64,000 bases of DNA from Chloroflexales bacterium ZM16-3 (GCA_004138175.2 RYFE02000001.1:62001-126000), one strand, 5' to 3'. Counted from the first letter of the stretch, positions 47,001 to 54,699 are shown. Notes: generated from the letters alone by a model not told the origin. Made by a program: numbers and translations.

Positions 47001-50000
47001 TCGCCGCTGCCGGTGGTGGCGGTGATCGCGGTCGTGTCATCGAGCGTGTCGAGCAGGCCATCGGGGCCGGCCCAGCGCAGGGTGACGGTCATGCTCGGGA
47101 AGGTCGGGCTACCCGCCTCCTGGATGCCGTCGCCGTTGACATCCTCCCAGACTCGGTCGCCCAGACTGGCCGGTCGGTAGAGGCCGGCGTCCCAGGTCGG
47201 GTCGTCCTCGCCGCTCACCAGGGTGGTGTTGATCGTCGCCCCAGTGGTGCGGTCGGCATCGCTGTCGATCTCATCAGGCGTGGCGCCGTTGCCGTTGTCT
47301 TTGAGTGTGATTTTATAGCCCGCTGGTGGGGTGAAGGTGACGTGGTAGCTGCCGGGGACGAGGTTGTCGAAGCTATAGGTTCCCGTGATCGACGTGGTAG
47401 TGGTCAGGGTGACGGTGTTGCCGACGTTGTCGGTGCCGTCGAGAGCGACTTCCACGCCGTCGATGCCGGGCTCAAGCGCGTCCTGGCGACCGTTGCCGTT
47501 CATGTCCTCCCAGACGAAGTCGCCCAGGCTGGCAAACTGGTAGAAGCCAGCGTCCCAGGTCGGGTCGTTCTCGCCGCTGGTCAGCTCGGTCACGGCGGTG
47601 CGCAGGGTGTCCGGGTCGGCGTCGCTGTCGACCGTGTCGTCCGCGCCCTGGTTGGCCGCGCTGGCCTTGTCGAAGCCGTCGGGCAGGCTGAACTGCACGT
47701 AGTAGAAGTCGGGGGTCAGGTTGGTGAAGGTGTAGACGCCGGTCGCATCGGTGGTCGTTGGGGTACCGACCTGCACATCGTCGCTGCCGCCGAAGACGTG
47801 GTCGGCCCCGGCGCTGTAGAGCGTCACCGTCGCCCCGGCGATCACGGGCTCGCCGCTGTCCTGCACGCCGTTGGCGTTCTGGTCGTGCCAGACGAAGTCG
47901 CCCAGGCTGGCCGGCTTGTACAGGCCCATGTCGCGGGTCATGTCGCTGGCCGAGATGGTGAAGTCGGTGATGGTGAAGCTGGTGTTGGCGTCGCTGTCTT
48001 TGGCGTCATCGCCGCCCTGATCCTGCGGGCTGAGCAGGTAGCCGGCCGGGATGTTGCTGAAGACAATATGGTAGGTGCCCGGGAAGAGATCCTCGAAGAG
48101 GTAGTTGCCGTCCAGGTCGGTGTAGGTGTAGTCCACCAGGCTCGCGCCCTGGTAGAGCTCGACCTTCACGCCGGGCACGCCGTTCAGCTCGCCCGGATCC
48201 TCAATGCCATTATTGTTTGCGTCGATCCACTTCTCATCTATATCCTGGATGCCGTTGGCGTTCAGGTCGATCCAGACCCGGTCGCCCAGATTGATCTTCG
48301 GGAAGATGCCGGCGTCCCAGTCCAGGTCGGTCTGCCCCGAGGCCAGGGTGATCAGGCCGGTCACTCCGGTGAGCTTCTGCCCGATGACATTGCCGTTAAT
48401 ATCGCGGATGGGCTCGATAACCGGGTTGACATCGCTGTCGAGCGCATCATTGCCGCCCTGGTCGCGCTGGGTGAAGGCGTGATCCGCCGGCAGGTCGCTG
48501 AAGATCAGGTAGTAGTTGCCCGGGGTCAGCTTGGTGAAGGTGTAGATGCCGGTCGCATCGGTGGTCGTGCTCGTCACCGTGATGCCGGCGCTGCTGTAGA
48601 GCGTGACGGTCACGTCGCTCACGCCGGTCTCGCCGCCGTCCTGGATGCCGTCCACATTCGTGTCGAGCCAGACCCGGTCGCCCAGGGCGGCCAGGTTGTA
48701 GACGCCCATGTCCCAGCTCAGGTCACTGGTGCTGGAGGGGAGGCTGATCAGCGGCGTCCGCATGGTCGCCGAAACGACGTCGCTGTCATTGTCGCTGTCG
48801 GCCGCCGCGCTGTTCTGCGGCGAGACTTCAGTGTAGCCAGTGGGCATGGCGAACTCAACGATGTAGTCGCCGGGGGCCAGGCCGCTGAACAGGTAGTTGC
48901 CGCTGGCGTCGGTAGTTGCAGTGCTGGGTTGGATTCCTGGGGTGGCGGGGTCGCCGTCCACCGGGTTGCCGGCGCTGTCGAGCAGAGCGACGGCCACGCC
49001 GCTGATCCCCGGCTCCCCCGGGTCCTGCACGCCGTTGGCGTTCAGATCGTGCCAGACCCGGTCTCCCAGCTTCGACTTCTGGAAGAGGCCGATGTCCCAT
49101 GTCAGGTCATTCTCACCGGGGATGAGGGTCGTCTGAATGGTGCGTAGCGAGGGGGCGACGTCGGAGTCGACGCTGTCACCGCCCTTGTCCTGCGGGCTGA
49201 GCAGGTAGGAGGTGTCCGGCAGAATGAAGGAGAGCCAATAGTCGCCGGGCTCCAGACCGCTGAAGCTGTAGTTGCCGCTGGTGTTGGTGACGGTGCTGTC
49301 GATCTCGGTGCCGCTGGCGTTGTGCAGGATCACCTGGACGCCGGCCACTCCGTTGCTCTCGCCGCTATCCTGGATGCCGTTGGCGTTAAGGTCGAGCCAT
49401 GCCTTGTCGCCAATGCTGGCTGTCTCGTAGATGCCGAAGTCCCAGCTGAGGTCATCCTGGCCTGCGATCAGGTGGGTCGGCGTGGTCTGGTAGGTGTTCA
49501 GGTCCGGGTCGGAGTCGACCGGGTCGGAGGTGAGCGTGTTTCCTCCCACATCACGCAGGCTGGTGCGGTAGCCGGCAGGCATGCTGAACTCAAGGTAGTA
49601 TTTGAGATCCGGGATCAGGTCGGTGAATGGGATCAGGTCGGTGAAGTGGTAGATGCCATTGCTATCGGTGGTGGTCGTCGCCACCGGCGTGCTTTCGTCT
49701 TCCCGGTAGAGCCGCACCGCCACGCCCGAGACGCCGACCTCGCCGATGTCTTGGATACCGTCGCGGTTGTAGTCGTTCCAGACCCGGTCGCCGATGCTGG
49801 CATAGGTGAAGAGGCCGATGTCCCAGCTCGGGTCATTCTCGCCTGGGTCGAGGGTGGTGGTCGCGGTGCGCCGGGTCTTCCTGTCGGCGTCGCTATCTTT
49901 GGTGTCGTCAATGCCGATGTTCTGTGGGCTGACGGCGTAGCCGGCCGGGATGTCGCTGAAGACCACGTAGTAGTCGCCGGGGGGCAGGTCGCTGAAGCCA

Positions 50001-53000
50001 TAGATACCGTCGATGCCCAGGGTAGTGGTGGTGGTGGTGGTGCCCACCAGGGTGTCGTCGGCCCGGTAGAGCTTCACGGTCACGCCATTGATGCCGGGCT
50101 CGCTGGCGTCCTGGATGCCGTCGCGGTTCTGGTCGTCCCATGCTCGGTCGCCGATGCTGGCCAGGGCGGACACTAGGCCGGCGTCCCAGCTCAGGTCGTC
50201 GTCGCCGTCGGCCAGGGTGATCAGGGTCGTCTCTCCGCTGGCCGGCTCAGGATCGGAGTCGCGCTCATCATTGCCGCCGAGATCGCGATCTGTGAAGCTG
50301 TTGCCCGCCGGCAGGTCGCTGAAGCGCACCTTGTAGTCGTCGGCGCTCAGCTCGGAGAAGCCGTAGCGGCCGGTCGAGTCGGTCGTCGTCGTCTTCAGGA
50401 CAGCGCCGCCCGCGTTGAGTAGTTCGACCGTCACGCCGGGCACTGCGGGTTCGCCGCTGTCCTGTATGCCGTTTTTGTTCGTATCGAACCAGACGAAGTT
50501 GCCCAGCGAGGCACCGCCGATCAGGCCAAAGTCGAGGGTCTGGTTGCCATCGCTGCCGTCGCCATCGATCAGGGTGCTCGGCTCGCCGCCGACGCTCAGG
50601 CTGATCGCCTGGCTGACGATCTGATTGACCGCGAGGTCGCCATTATCGTCGTTGTCGATATTGGTGTTCGGGTCGGGTGTCGGCTCGTTGCCGGTACTGG
50701 TGCGCAGGCCGTAGAGCGCGCCGCCGGGGGCGAAGTTGCTCGCGTCGATCGTGACGATATAGTCGCCCGCCACCAGATTGCTGAACTGGTACCAGCCCGG
50801 CTCGCCCAGGTGGGTGCTGGTGGTGGTGCTGCTCAGGTTCGTGTTTGTGCTGGTGGAGAGGGTCAGGCGCACACCGTCGATGCCATACTCGCCGTCGGCC
50901 GGGTCGTAGCGCCCGTTATTGTTCAGGTCGCGCCAGACCAGGTTGCCCAGAGTGAGGGTGCCCGCTGGCAAAGTCAGGCCGGCGTCGCGGGTCGGGTCGT
51001 ACTGGTTTGTCGTCAGGGTGAATGTGGCGGTGCGCCCGCTGGCCGGGTCGGCGTCGCTGTCCTGCGGGTTGGTGCCGCTTCCCTGCGTGGTGAAATTGGT
51101 GAACCCGGCTGGTTTGGTGAACTCGACATAATAGTCGCCAGGTGCAAGGTTATCGAAGAGGTAGTATCCGGGCAGCCCGAAGGGGTCGTTGGCGGTGACG
51201 GTGGTGCCGGCGGGGGCACCGCCCGCAGTATACAGATCCACCGTCACGCCATTCACCCCATCGTCGGCAGACTCGTCCTGGATGCCGTTCGCATTGCGGT
51301 CGATCCAGACATAGTTGCCCACAGCGGTGCTGGCGGTCAGGCCGGCGTCCCAGGTGATATCGATCTCGCCGGCGCTGAGCGTCGTGACCGGCGTGTAGTG
51401 GGTGGCCGGGTCGATGTCAGAGTCGATAGTGTCATCGCCGCCGACATCCTTCGTGGTGACACCGTAGCCGAGGGGCGGCGTGATGCGGGCGTAGTAGTCG
51501 CCGGGCGGCATGATTGACAGGTGGCGGCTGTCGGTGATCGGGTACGACGAGAAGAGGTAGTAGCCGGGGTTGCCGTCGTCGTCCGGCCCGCTGATGGTCG
51601 TATCCACCAGCCTATCGCCAGCGCTCTGGCCGGGGGTGCCGTCATCGTCGTGGAAGAGCTCGATCTTGACCCCGTTCACGCCGGCCGCGCCGTCGTTCTG
51701 GATGCCGTCATTGTTCTGGTCGAGCCAGACATAGTTGCCATAGGCCGGCGGCTTCGGCTGCTCACGCTCGATGCCGACGCGGGGCGGCTCGGGGGCCAGC
51801 AGGAACTCGGCCGCGCCGACGGCGCGGGCGCGGTAGCCGAAGGAGTTCCAGGCGATCTTTCCGGCAGTGACGGTCTCGGTATAGGGCGCTCGCATATGCA
51901 CCATCACCGTGACCGAGTCGTCAGGCTGGAGCACCAGGCCGCCGAAGTTGATCTTAAAGGACTGCACCGTGGTGATGTCGGTCGGCGGCGCACTACTCCA
52001 TATCGGCGCATCGCAGCTGGGGGATTCGTTGTCTGGGTCAATCCCGAGGTCGGGCACGCGGCAGGGGTTGTTCTGGGTGCTGTAGAAGACGCTCGCGCCC
52101 GAGGGCACCGTGATCGGCTCGACCAGGAAGGGCCGCCAATCAGTGCCGCGCGGGGTGGTGGCCTGCTTCACGCCCACGTCGCCGACCCAGGGCAGGATGT
52201 CGAGCAGGGTTAGCTCGCTGATCGGGATCGTCCCGGTGTTGGTGATCGTCAGCTGGTAGTCGGCGCTGCCGCCGGGCACCGTGTAGCCATGATCAGGATC
52301 GTGCGACCAGACCGTGTCGAGCTGGCCGAGCACCTCTTTGAGCGAGCCGCTGTTCGCCGTCGCCGCCAGGGTGACGCTAGAGATCGTCGAGCTACAGATC
52401 TGCTCCTGGGTGTTGCCGTCATTGTCATAGTCGAGCAGGTCGGCGCTGCTGCTTGAGCAGCTGTCCATCAGGATGTCGTCTGGCTGGTTGTCCCACCCAG
52501 AGAGATACCCCGTGTTGCTCAGCGCGCCAGAGGCGGTGTAGGGCGCGATGCGGGCCTGAAACTGAATCGTGATCGTCTCGCCGGGGGCTAGGCTGTAGGC
52601 GCTCGTGTCGATCCAGCGCCAGCGCAGCAGCGGCTTGCCGCCGCTGTAGTTCGGCACGATGTCGAAGATCGGGTTGGGCGCGCTCGCTGGTTTGGCCGTG
52701 ATCTTCTGGCTGCCATCCACATAGAGCAGGTCGCTCATCAGCAGATCCACGATCTGCGGGTTCACCAGAGGTGTGGTCAGGCTCTGGAAGCTATTATTTT
52801 TGAGAGTTAGGGTATAGGTGACGGTGTCGCCGGCGTTGACGATGTCTGGGTCGACGGCCTTGGTCACGCTCGGCCGTGCGCCGGGCGTGTAGACCACCAC
52901 ACGGGTGCGGGCGGTGCTCTGCCTGAGGATCTTGTGCCCGTTGAAGCTGAACTCAGCGTCAGCGGTGTTGACGATGATCTGGTTCACGGGCGCGCTGATC

Positions 53001-54301
53001 ACCTTGGCCATAAAGCCGTTACCGCTCACGGCGAAGCCGTAGGGCATCTGGTCGAGGTAGGTGTAGCGCAGGGCCGAGATGCGCTCGCCGACCCCCAGGA
53101 GGGTGATTGAGTTCGCACAGCCGGTGTTCGGGGCGATATCCACGCAGCCGGCGCCGGTGAAGGGCGAGCCGGGGACGCTTGTCCACGTTGTGTTCAGGTT
53201 GGTCTGATACTCGATCCGGAGGTTCAGCGTGTTGGTCAGGTTATGGGCCGCCGCGATGATCCGCGTTACCTCAAGCTCGACCGGGATGGTGTCGGTGAAG
53301 ACATGCGAGTCAAGCGGGCTGGTGCCGCTATTGCTTGAGCTAAAGCTGTAGGTGACGGTGTCGCCGACCTCGGCGTTGGCCGGCCCGCTCTTGCCAAAGC
53401 CGGGGTTCGGCGTGGGCGGCTGGATGAGGCGCACATCGAAGCCGCTCAGGCTCATCGTCGCGCCATTCAGGAAGGTCACATCTGCCGCGAGGTCGTTGCG
53501 GATCTCATCGCCGATATTGAAGGTGCCGGTTGGGAACTGGACGGTGACATTGTGGGTCAGGCAGGACTGGCCGGTGCTGACCAGGATGCTGGTGGCTGGC
53601 CATGTGACCGTCCCGGCGCCGGGGACGCCGCCGTCGGTGGCGCTGACGAAGGTCGATCCGAGCGGCAGGGTGTCGGTCATGACCACGCTGGTGATGTCGA
53701 CTGCACCGCTCGACGAGGGCACGCAGACCTGCACCTGGTAGACGGTGGGCAGGTCGAGCACGCCGCCGGAGACAAAGCGCTTGGTGGCGCGGGCGCTGGG
53801 CTGAGCGACGGCGGTGATCGGCAGCGGCTTCGAGATGACGGGCGGCGCGCTAGAGCCGCTCATCTCGGCGCGCAGGATGGCGATCGCCCCGTCGGGCGTG
53901 CTGCCCTTGGCGAAGCGCACCATCAGCGTAAAGGTGCCGGCGTCGCCGGGGGAGATGTCTGCTTTGAAGGTCCATGTTGCCGTTGATGTCGCCGGGTTGT
54001 AGGCCGGGGTCGTGAGGCCGCTGGGGTCAAGCGCCTGCACATCGCCAATTGCGCGGGCCAACTCAGCGGGGATGACGCTAGAGATCACCACATCGGAGCA
54101 GGCCACATTGAAGATCGCCGAGCAGCTGTAGTCCACCTTGATCACCGTCCAGTCGCCGCTGTTGACGATTGGCGTGGTGGTGCTCAGGCGCACCTCATAG
54201 CTGCTGCTGGCGGCGAGGACGATCCCACTCGGGAGCATGCTCCAGATCAGAATCGCAATAAGTGCATAAAAGGGGAGTGACCGGTGGGGGCGGTGCGACA
54301 T
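35099..54301 (-). CDS. Giant secreted SdrD-B-repeat surface protein, ~6,400 residues
   Basis: One uninterrupted frame of 6,400 codons. ATG 54301 has AAGGAG 9 bases upstream and opens with a signal peptide (MSHRPHRSLPFYALIAILIW...VLAASSS). Residues ~30-850 form DUF11/CARDB-like beta sandwiches (PSVTKAVDPDIVNAGDTVTYTLTLKN). I then count 38 SdrD-B/Cna-B-like repeats averaging ~143 residues, with consensus LGNxVWxDxNxDGxQD...GVTVxLY...GxYxFxxLxPGDYxV...DSDxD. The DxNxDGxxD loops look like Ca2+ sites. A GEVED-like domain interrupts the array (DNA ~41215-41735). The C-terminus is a fibronectin-like domain (ITLLSFTLEQQQNGNLLRWTTGTELNSAGFEIYRS) ending VYLPLVVR. There is no LPxTG or anchor helix. It is probably a Ca2+-stiffened surface fibre, sheath protein or adhesin. 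No frameshift is seen. Confidence 0.93.
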   Translation of the reverse strand: MSHRPHRSLPFYALIAILIWSMLPSGIVLAASSSYEVRLSTTTPIVNSGDWTVIKVDYSCSAIFNVACSDVVISSVIPAELARAIGDVQALDPSGLTTPAYNPATSTATWTFKADISPGDAGTFTLMVRFAKGSTPDGAIAILRAEMSGSSAPPVISKPLPITAVAQPSARATKRFVSGGVLDLPTVYQVQVCVPSSSGAVDITSVVMTDTLPLGSTFVSATDGGVPGAGTVTWPATSILVSTGQSCLTHNVTVQFPTGTFNIGDEIRNDLAADVTFLNGATMSLSGFDVRLIQPPTPNPGFGKSGPANAEVGDTVTYSFSSSNSGTSPLDSHVFTDTIPVELEVTRIIAAAHNLTNTLNLRIEYQTNLNTTWTSVPGSPFTGAGCVDIAPNTGCANSITLLGVGERISALRYTYLDQMPYGFAVSGNGFMAKVISAPVNQIIVNTADAEFSFNGHKILRQSTARTRVVVYTPGARPSVTKAVDPDIVNAGDTVTYTLTLKNNSFQSLTTPLVNPQIVDLLMSDLLYVDGSQKITAKPASAPNPIFDIVPNYSGGKPLLRWRWIDTSAYSLAPGETITIQFQARIAPYTASGALSNTGYLSGWDNQPDDILMDSCSSSSADLLDYDNDGNTQEQICSSTISSVTLAATANSGSLKEVLGQLDTVWSHDPDHGYTVPGGSADYQLTITNTGTIPISELTLLDILPWVGDVGVKQATTPRGTDWRPFLVEPITVPSGASVFYSTQNNPCRVPDLGIDPDNESPSCDAPIWSSAPPTDITTVQSFKINFGGLVLQPDDSVTVMVHMRAPYTETVTAGKIAWNSFGYRARAVGAAEFLLAPEPPRVGIEREQPKPPAYGNYVWLDQNNDGIQNDGAAGVNGVKIELFHDDDGTPGQSAGDRLVDTTISGPDDDGNPGYYLFSSYPITDSRHLSIMPPGDYYARITPPLGYGVTTKDVGGDDTIDSDIDPATHYTPVTTLSAGEIDITWDAGLTASTAVGNYVWIDRNANGIQDESADDGVNGVTVDLYTAGGAPAGTTVTANDPFGLPGYYLFDNLAPGDYYVEFTKPAGFTNFTTQGSGTNPQDSDADPASGRTATFTLTTNQYDPTRDAGLTLPAGTLTLGNLVWRDLNNNGRYDPADGEYGIDGVRLTLSTSTNTNLSSTTTSTHLGEPGWYQFSNLVAGDYIVTIDASNFAPGGALYGLRTSTGNEPTPDPNTNIDNDDNGDLAVNQIVSQAISLSVGGEPSTLIDGDGSDGNQTLDFGLIGGASLGNFVWFDTNKNGIQDSGEPAVPGVTVELLNAGGAVLKTTTTDSTGRYGFSELSADDYKVRFSDLPAGNSFTDRDLGGNDERDSDPEPASGETTLITLADGDDDLSWDAGLVSALASIGDRAWDDQNRDGIQDASEPGINGVTVKLYRADDTLVGTTTTTTTLGIDGIYGFSDLPPGDYYVVFSDIPAGYAVSPQNIGIDDTKDSDADRKTRRTATTTLDPGENDPSWDIGLFTYASIGDRVWNDYNRDGIQDIGEVGVSGVAVRLYREDESTPVATTTTDSNGIYHFTDLIPFTDLIPDLKYYLEFSMPAGYRTSLRDVGGNTLTSDPVDSDPDLNTYQTTPTHLIAGQDDLSWDFGIYETASIGDKAWLDLNANGIQDSGESNGVAGVQVILHNASGTEIDSTVTNTSGNYSFSGLEPGDYWLSFILPDTSYLLSPQDKGGDSVDSDVAPSLRTIQTTLIPGENDLTWDIGLFQKSKLGDRVWHDLNANGVQDPGEPGISGVAVALLDSAGNPVDGDPATPGIQPSTATTDASGNYLFSGLAPGDYIVEFAMPTGYTEVSPQNSAAADSDNDSDVVSATMRTPLISLPSSTSDLSWDMGVYNLAALGDRVWLDTNVDGIQDGGETGVSDVTVTLYSSAGITVTSTTTDATGIYTFTKLTPGNYYLIFSDLPADHAFTQRDQGGNDALDSDVNPVIEPIRDINGNVIGQKLTGVTGLITLASGQTDLDWDAGIFPKINLGDRVWIDLNANGIQDIDEKWIDANNNGIEDPGELNGVPGVKVELYQGASLVDYTYTDLDGNYLFEDLFPGTYHIVFSNIPAGYLLSPQDQGGDDAKDSDANTSFTITDFTISASDMTRDMGLYKPASLGDFVWHDQNANGVQDSGEPVIAGATVTLYSAGADHVFGGSDDVQVGTPTTTDATGVYTFTNLTPDFYYVQFSLPDGFDKASAANQGADDTVDSDADPDTLRTAVTELTSGENDPTWDAGFYQFASLGDFVWEDMNGNGRQDALEPGIDGVEVALDGTDNVGNTVTLTTTTSITGTYSFDNLVPGSYHVTFTPPAGYKITLKDNGNGATPDEIDSDADRTTGATINTTLVSGEDDPTWDAGLYRPASLGDRVWEDVNGDGIQEAGSPTFPSMTVTLRWAGPDGLLDTLDDTTAITATTGSGDYGFTDLIPGDYRVEFGSAPTNYAYTDQNSGADDAVDSDVNPANGRTSTVSLESNQDDPTWDAGLYQLLSLGNRVWDDTNNDGLLNYAEAGINGVTVRLYRDSNGNGTIDAGAESTAVATTTTSNGGAYLFSGLTQGKYLVEIVAPAGYISSTGINGSASGPYEPASPSAADSDDNGTTSGAVIRSAVLDLVPNATPQAEADLTMPTATTNPSRDENSDLTIDFGLFKPAQLGNFVWFDRDANGVQNGGDETGIMGVTVTLLDSAGNPVDGDPVTVNTQTITTTTNASGIYAFTNIIPGTYRVGFDLPTGYEFSPTGKGTATTDSDTDPVTGKTATLTLTAGQSDQTWDTGLYQRVGLGNQVWDDLNNDGTFDSLTELGISGVTVNLSGTNGLGNTVTDSVTTDATGIYTFTNLIPGEYVVTLPASNFSGAGKLAASGDLPAYVSSTGTVGSATGDSEPAPDPDDNVNNDDNGSTDGSGNVASLRVTLRSQNEPALAADTDDTNGNLTVDFGVFRPLSLGDLVWNDTDNDGLFNNGEIGIDGVTVQLYQGATLISTTTTLSSGLYLFDKLIPGDYVVVIPASNFTGTGALRYFRSSDGGALTDSATDPDDNVNNDDNGVGPSDGVATGSVSSAAVTLSIGGEPINDGDTNSNSNSNLSVDFGFYSLGLGNLVWSDANNDGLKDAAEVGLDGLTVSLYYDADNSGTINGGEATTPVATITTSNGGHYFFGDLRDGGRYQIGVDTGGPDWVSSTGGANGMPTGTYEPGTTVTGDASDIDNDDNGTQATGNTVTSTIFRVTLGTQPTGEADTGMPSGATNRATDESTNLTVDFGLFNHARMGDWVWYDTNGNGVQDAGETGGVDGVTVKLYQGATLISTTTTLASGFYGFSYLMPDTYSVTFDTIPAHYGISPQNSGADDAKDSDADEITGTTATFTLAAGDNDTNWDMGIYPLLSLGNLIWDDLNDNGTVDAGEPGFKDVIVELYRDTDNSGSYDVLTDTLVLTTTTDANGNYLFTDLEQGDYIVVIPASNFASGKPLYLYRSSTGSNGAATHAYEPAPDPDDPVGAAAANNRNNDDNGTDDPAGYAVTKAISLNPSYEPTDDGDTDPNTNLTLDLGFFQHLSLGNLVWHDTDNDGLFNNGEVGINGVTVDLYLDNGDGSYGAGDTFVISDTTKLGGIYSFTNLIPGDYIAVIPASNFTTGVLQASGGLSAYTSSTGTNGSVGGAYEPAPDPDDPSGAPAENRDSDDNGSLLSSGDIATLAITLASGTEPANGVDGDGTNGNQTLDFGLFRPASIGDFVWEDMNGNGVQDAGDLGIDGVTVTLYQGATLISTTTTLPSGLYQFTDLIPNDYSVHVTAPGGYVFTAQNQGADDAVDSDADASGVMASTTLSDGESDMTWDAGLYKPVSVGNQVWYDTNNSGTIDGTEVGINGVRVELFFDANGNGSIDGGETTPIAVDTTAADGTYLFTERTAANGTGLLPQRLLNPGTYVVGIPASNFSSVLSGLFSSGTTMGADGTLGEVAPTDPDTGGATATDSDDNGALQASGFYSGGVLALPVTLSPGGEPVLESPDVDEPNPTVRPDANDNQTVDFGFYAMSLGNLVWLDDGSGGGTSNDGIRNGSEPGIDGVTVRLIAENETTVLATTTTDVNGRYLFTGLAKGTYIVEVDRTSTPIDGLDSSRDPTNASTPDAQDNDDNGVTLSSTTVRSQPITLNAGTMPTGESDQSLATTPGMGSPAQSDNLLTPDANSDLHIDFGFVPADWSDLPNGSVGLPSYNTDNSGTEGPHHPLTTGLGIGTNIDAETNGQPNDTATGDDTSGTPDDEDGVTLPSFYTGLPANVTVAVTNSTGRDATLYGFIDFNGDGDFADTGEQVTVAAPNGTSGNLTITFNVPDTAIFSTPIGARFRLSSDVGLGPDGPASDGEVEDYLITVTPTYSLGNRVWRDLDNDGTINAVDGASPGIDGVTVRLLTSAGSAVTDATGISVADQDTSGGGYYRFDNLLEGDYIVEMVSDNFASAKPLVGLYSSTGAGQEANPNDDGDSNDNGLDTPVAGAIRSGTVTLGPSNSEPTSETDPAINPDSGEAPDNRSNRTVDFGFYQPVSLGDLAFIDSDNNGTFDGTNSPLSGATVELLESDGATPASDITGTLVLSQTTGADGLYLFENLKPGSYVVRVTPPVGYSSSDDIGTSATPNNDTNNDDNGIGSSTTGQVSSGTVTLISGKEPTDDGDTTPDNNSNLTLDFGFYQTLSLGDLVFIDRDNNGTFDGTDGPLAGAGVDLFFDANSNGTLEDNSGSGGVNETIATATQATGVDGLYLFENLKPGGYVVRITPPTGYRSSDDIGSSADPNNNTNNDDNGIGDSVATPVNSNLITLSSGQEPTNDGDITPDNNSNLSLDFGFYQTLSLGDLVFIDRDNNGTYDSVIDSPLSGASVDLYFDANGNGTIEDNSGSGGVNETAATATQTTGTDGLYLFTNLKPGGYVVRVTPPADYSSSNDIGTSADPNNDNNNDDNGSGNASGAALSPIINLSSGQEPDGAPDRNTNLTLDFGFHQPASLGDLVWHDQNADGVQDSGEPGIAGATVTLYSAGADHIFGGIDDVQVGAATTTDATGVYTFTNLTPGFYYVQFSLPDGFDKASAANQGADDTVDSDADPATLRTAVTELISGENDPTWDAGFYSLVRLGNQVWDDLNNNGLLDGSESGIDNVTVTLTGTDGAGNAVTLTDTTTGGGFYLFDSLVPGEYIVTLPESNFSGTGTLAATATMPAYVSSTGTNGSASGTYEPAPDPDTGGALAPDSDDNGTTDGSGNVASLPVTLTSQGEPDTADDTDDTNGNLTLDFGVFRPLSLGNLVWQDLNNNGTFDSATESGIDGVTVDLYLDNGDGSYGAGDTFVISDTTKLGGIYGFTKLIPGDYIVVIPANNFTGTGALAASGAIPAYISSTGTNGSATGTYEAAADPDGDQDNHDDGSLTGGDVVSLPITLAVDSEPDSGVDGDNRNGNQTVDFGFFKPARLGNFVWDDLNGDGVQDAGELGVNNVTVTLYDSTNALVTSTTTIGGLYSFDNLAAGDYRVVFSNLPTSYVFSPTGQGTTATDSDASPTDGSTTTITLTAGQTDLDWDAGIYHTLSLGNLVWDDLNNDGQFDSATESGINGVAVELRRASDNSLVGTTTTTGGGLYQFTGLVQGDYIVVLPASTFSGALSGYRSSTGAHSLTAGPSEPAPGPNNDSDNDDNGSLTGGDIAALAVSLSAGGEPDSAADGDDTNGNQTVDFGLFKPASIGNRVWEDTDGNGVQDGGESGVINITVTLYDAGADGLPGGDDVLMGSKTTDSSGVYGFSDLPPGDYYLVFSKPMDYFFTRRDAGGDDATDSDADRTTGETVATTLTSGESDDSWDAGINQLASLGDTIWEDLNANGLQNEGEPGVQGITVTLYLSNGTLVDSTTTDADGFYQFISLAPDRYYLVFSGLPTDYYFTPQGQGGDSREDSDADPTTGRTADIDLVSSQNDSTWDAGIYTLASLGNRVWNDLDGDGVQDTGEVGVNDVTVTLYQADGTLVISTTTAMVGAEGGVYGFSGLTPGDYSLVFSDLPTGYISSPADRGSDNGIDSDANRASGQSATFSLASGANDLSWDAGIYLPASLGDFIWDDANANGVQDSGETGVPSVAVQLIQGGSVISTTTTAGDGSYHFRELGAGDYQIEVVRPAGRQISPPLQGGNTATDSDIDRASGRSGTVSLTPGAADDSLDGGIYQLASVGNRVWEDSNHDGIFGAGEAGIPGVTVELYRSDGTLVGSAVTDDTGTFIFTDLEPGDYYIQFYAPVGWAISPESQGSDTGIDSDASPNSGRTKVFSLGIGALDLTWWAGMSRPPTAITLLSFTLEQQQNGNLLRWTTGTELNSAGFEIYRSATGSRADAEQVSGAMILARGVGGSGASYSWLDSDADTQASYSYWLVEIEIGGARHEYLLSQPVLQQNHQVYLPLVVR
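35450..51750 (-). repeat. Coding array of 38 SdrD-B-like repeats
   Basis: About 16.3 kb of tandem protein-coding units averaging ~430 bp. Most are diverged at DNA level, but some pairs are nearly identical over several hundred bases (39002-39370 against 47560-47900; the units near 39800-40750 among themselves; 38200-38480 against 43340-43640). Array limits are approximate. Confidence 0.85.
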
Positions 54302-54699
54302 CGGGAGTCTCCTTGGGCTCAGATGGCTTGACAATGTAGTGCTACAGCTATGACGGATGGAGAGGGAATTGGGATGTAACTATCGTAGATCACTCGGCTT
54401 ACGACGGTATGCCGCAGAGGTGTATGGATCGCGGTGGTACGGGGCAATCTAAAGGCAAGGCTATAGATGGCTTGTGGATATGTTGCCGTTGATGTTGGGC
54501 ATCTCTTATTGGGAGGGAAAGGCCATCAAGGGATGGAAAACTGCTCACGTTGCCGCCTTGCCTAAGATGAGCAAGGATGTTCGCTCGGATGTCATGCATT
54601 AGCTTCGCAATCAGAACCAATTGCTTTTATAGCGAAAATATATTGTGACATGATGAACTATCCGCACTGGATTGCATATTAGAGACGTAGAAAATAGTT

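Noticed and set aside
35051-49147. Long plus-strand frames opposite the giant gene (for example 35051-36496, 39254-40648, 47342-49147)
   Set aside because: They mirror the codon bias of the repetitive giant gene on the other strand, have no start signals and consist of Val/Ala/Asp/Gly-rich low-complexity sequence.
54399-54620. 73-codon minus-strand frame in the AT-rich control region
   Set aside because: No ribosome-binding site or recognisable sequence; more likely part of the giant gene's upstream region.
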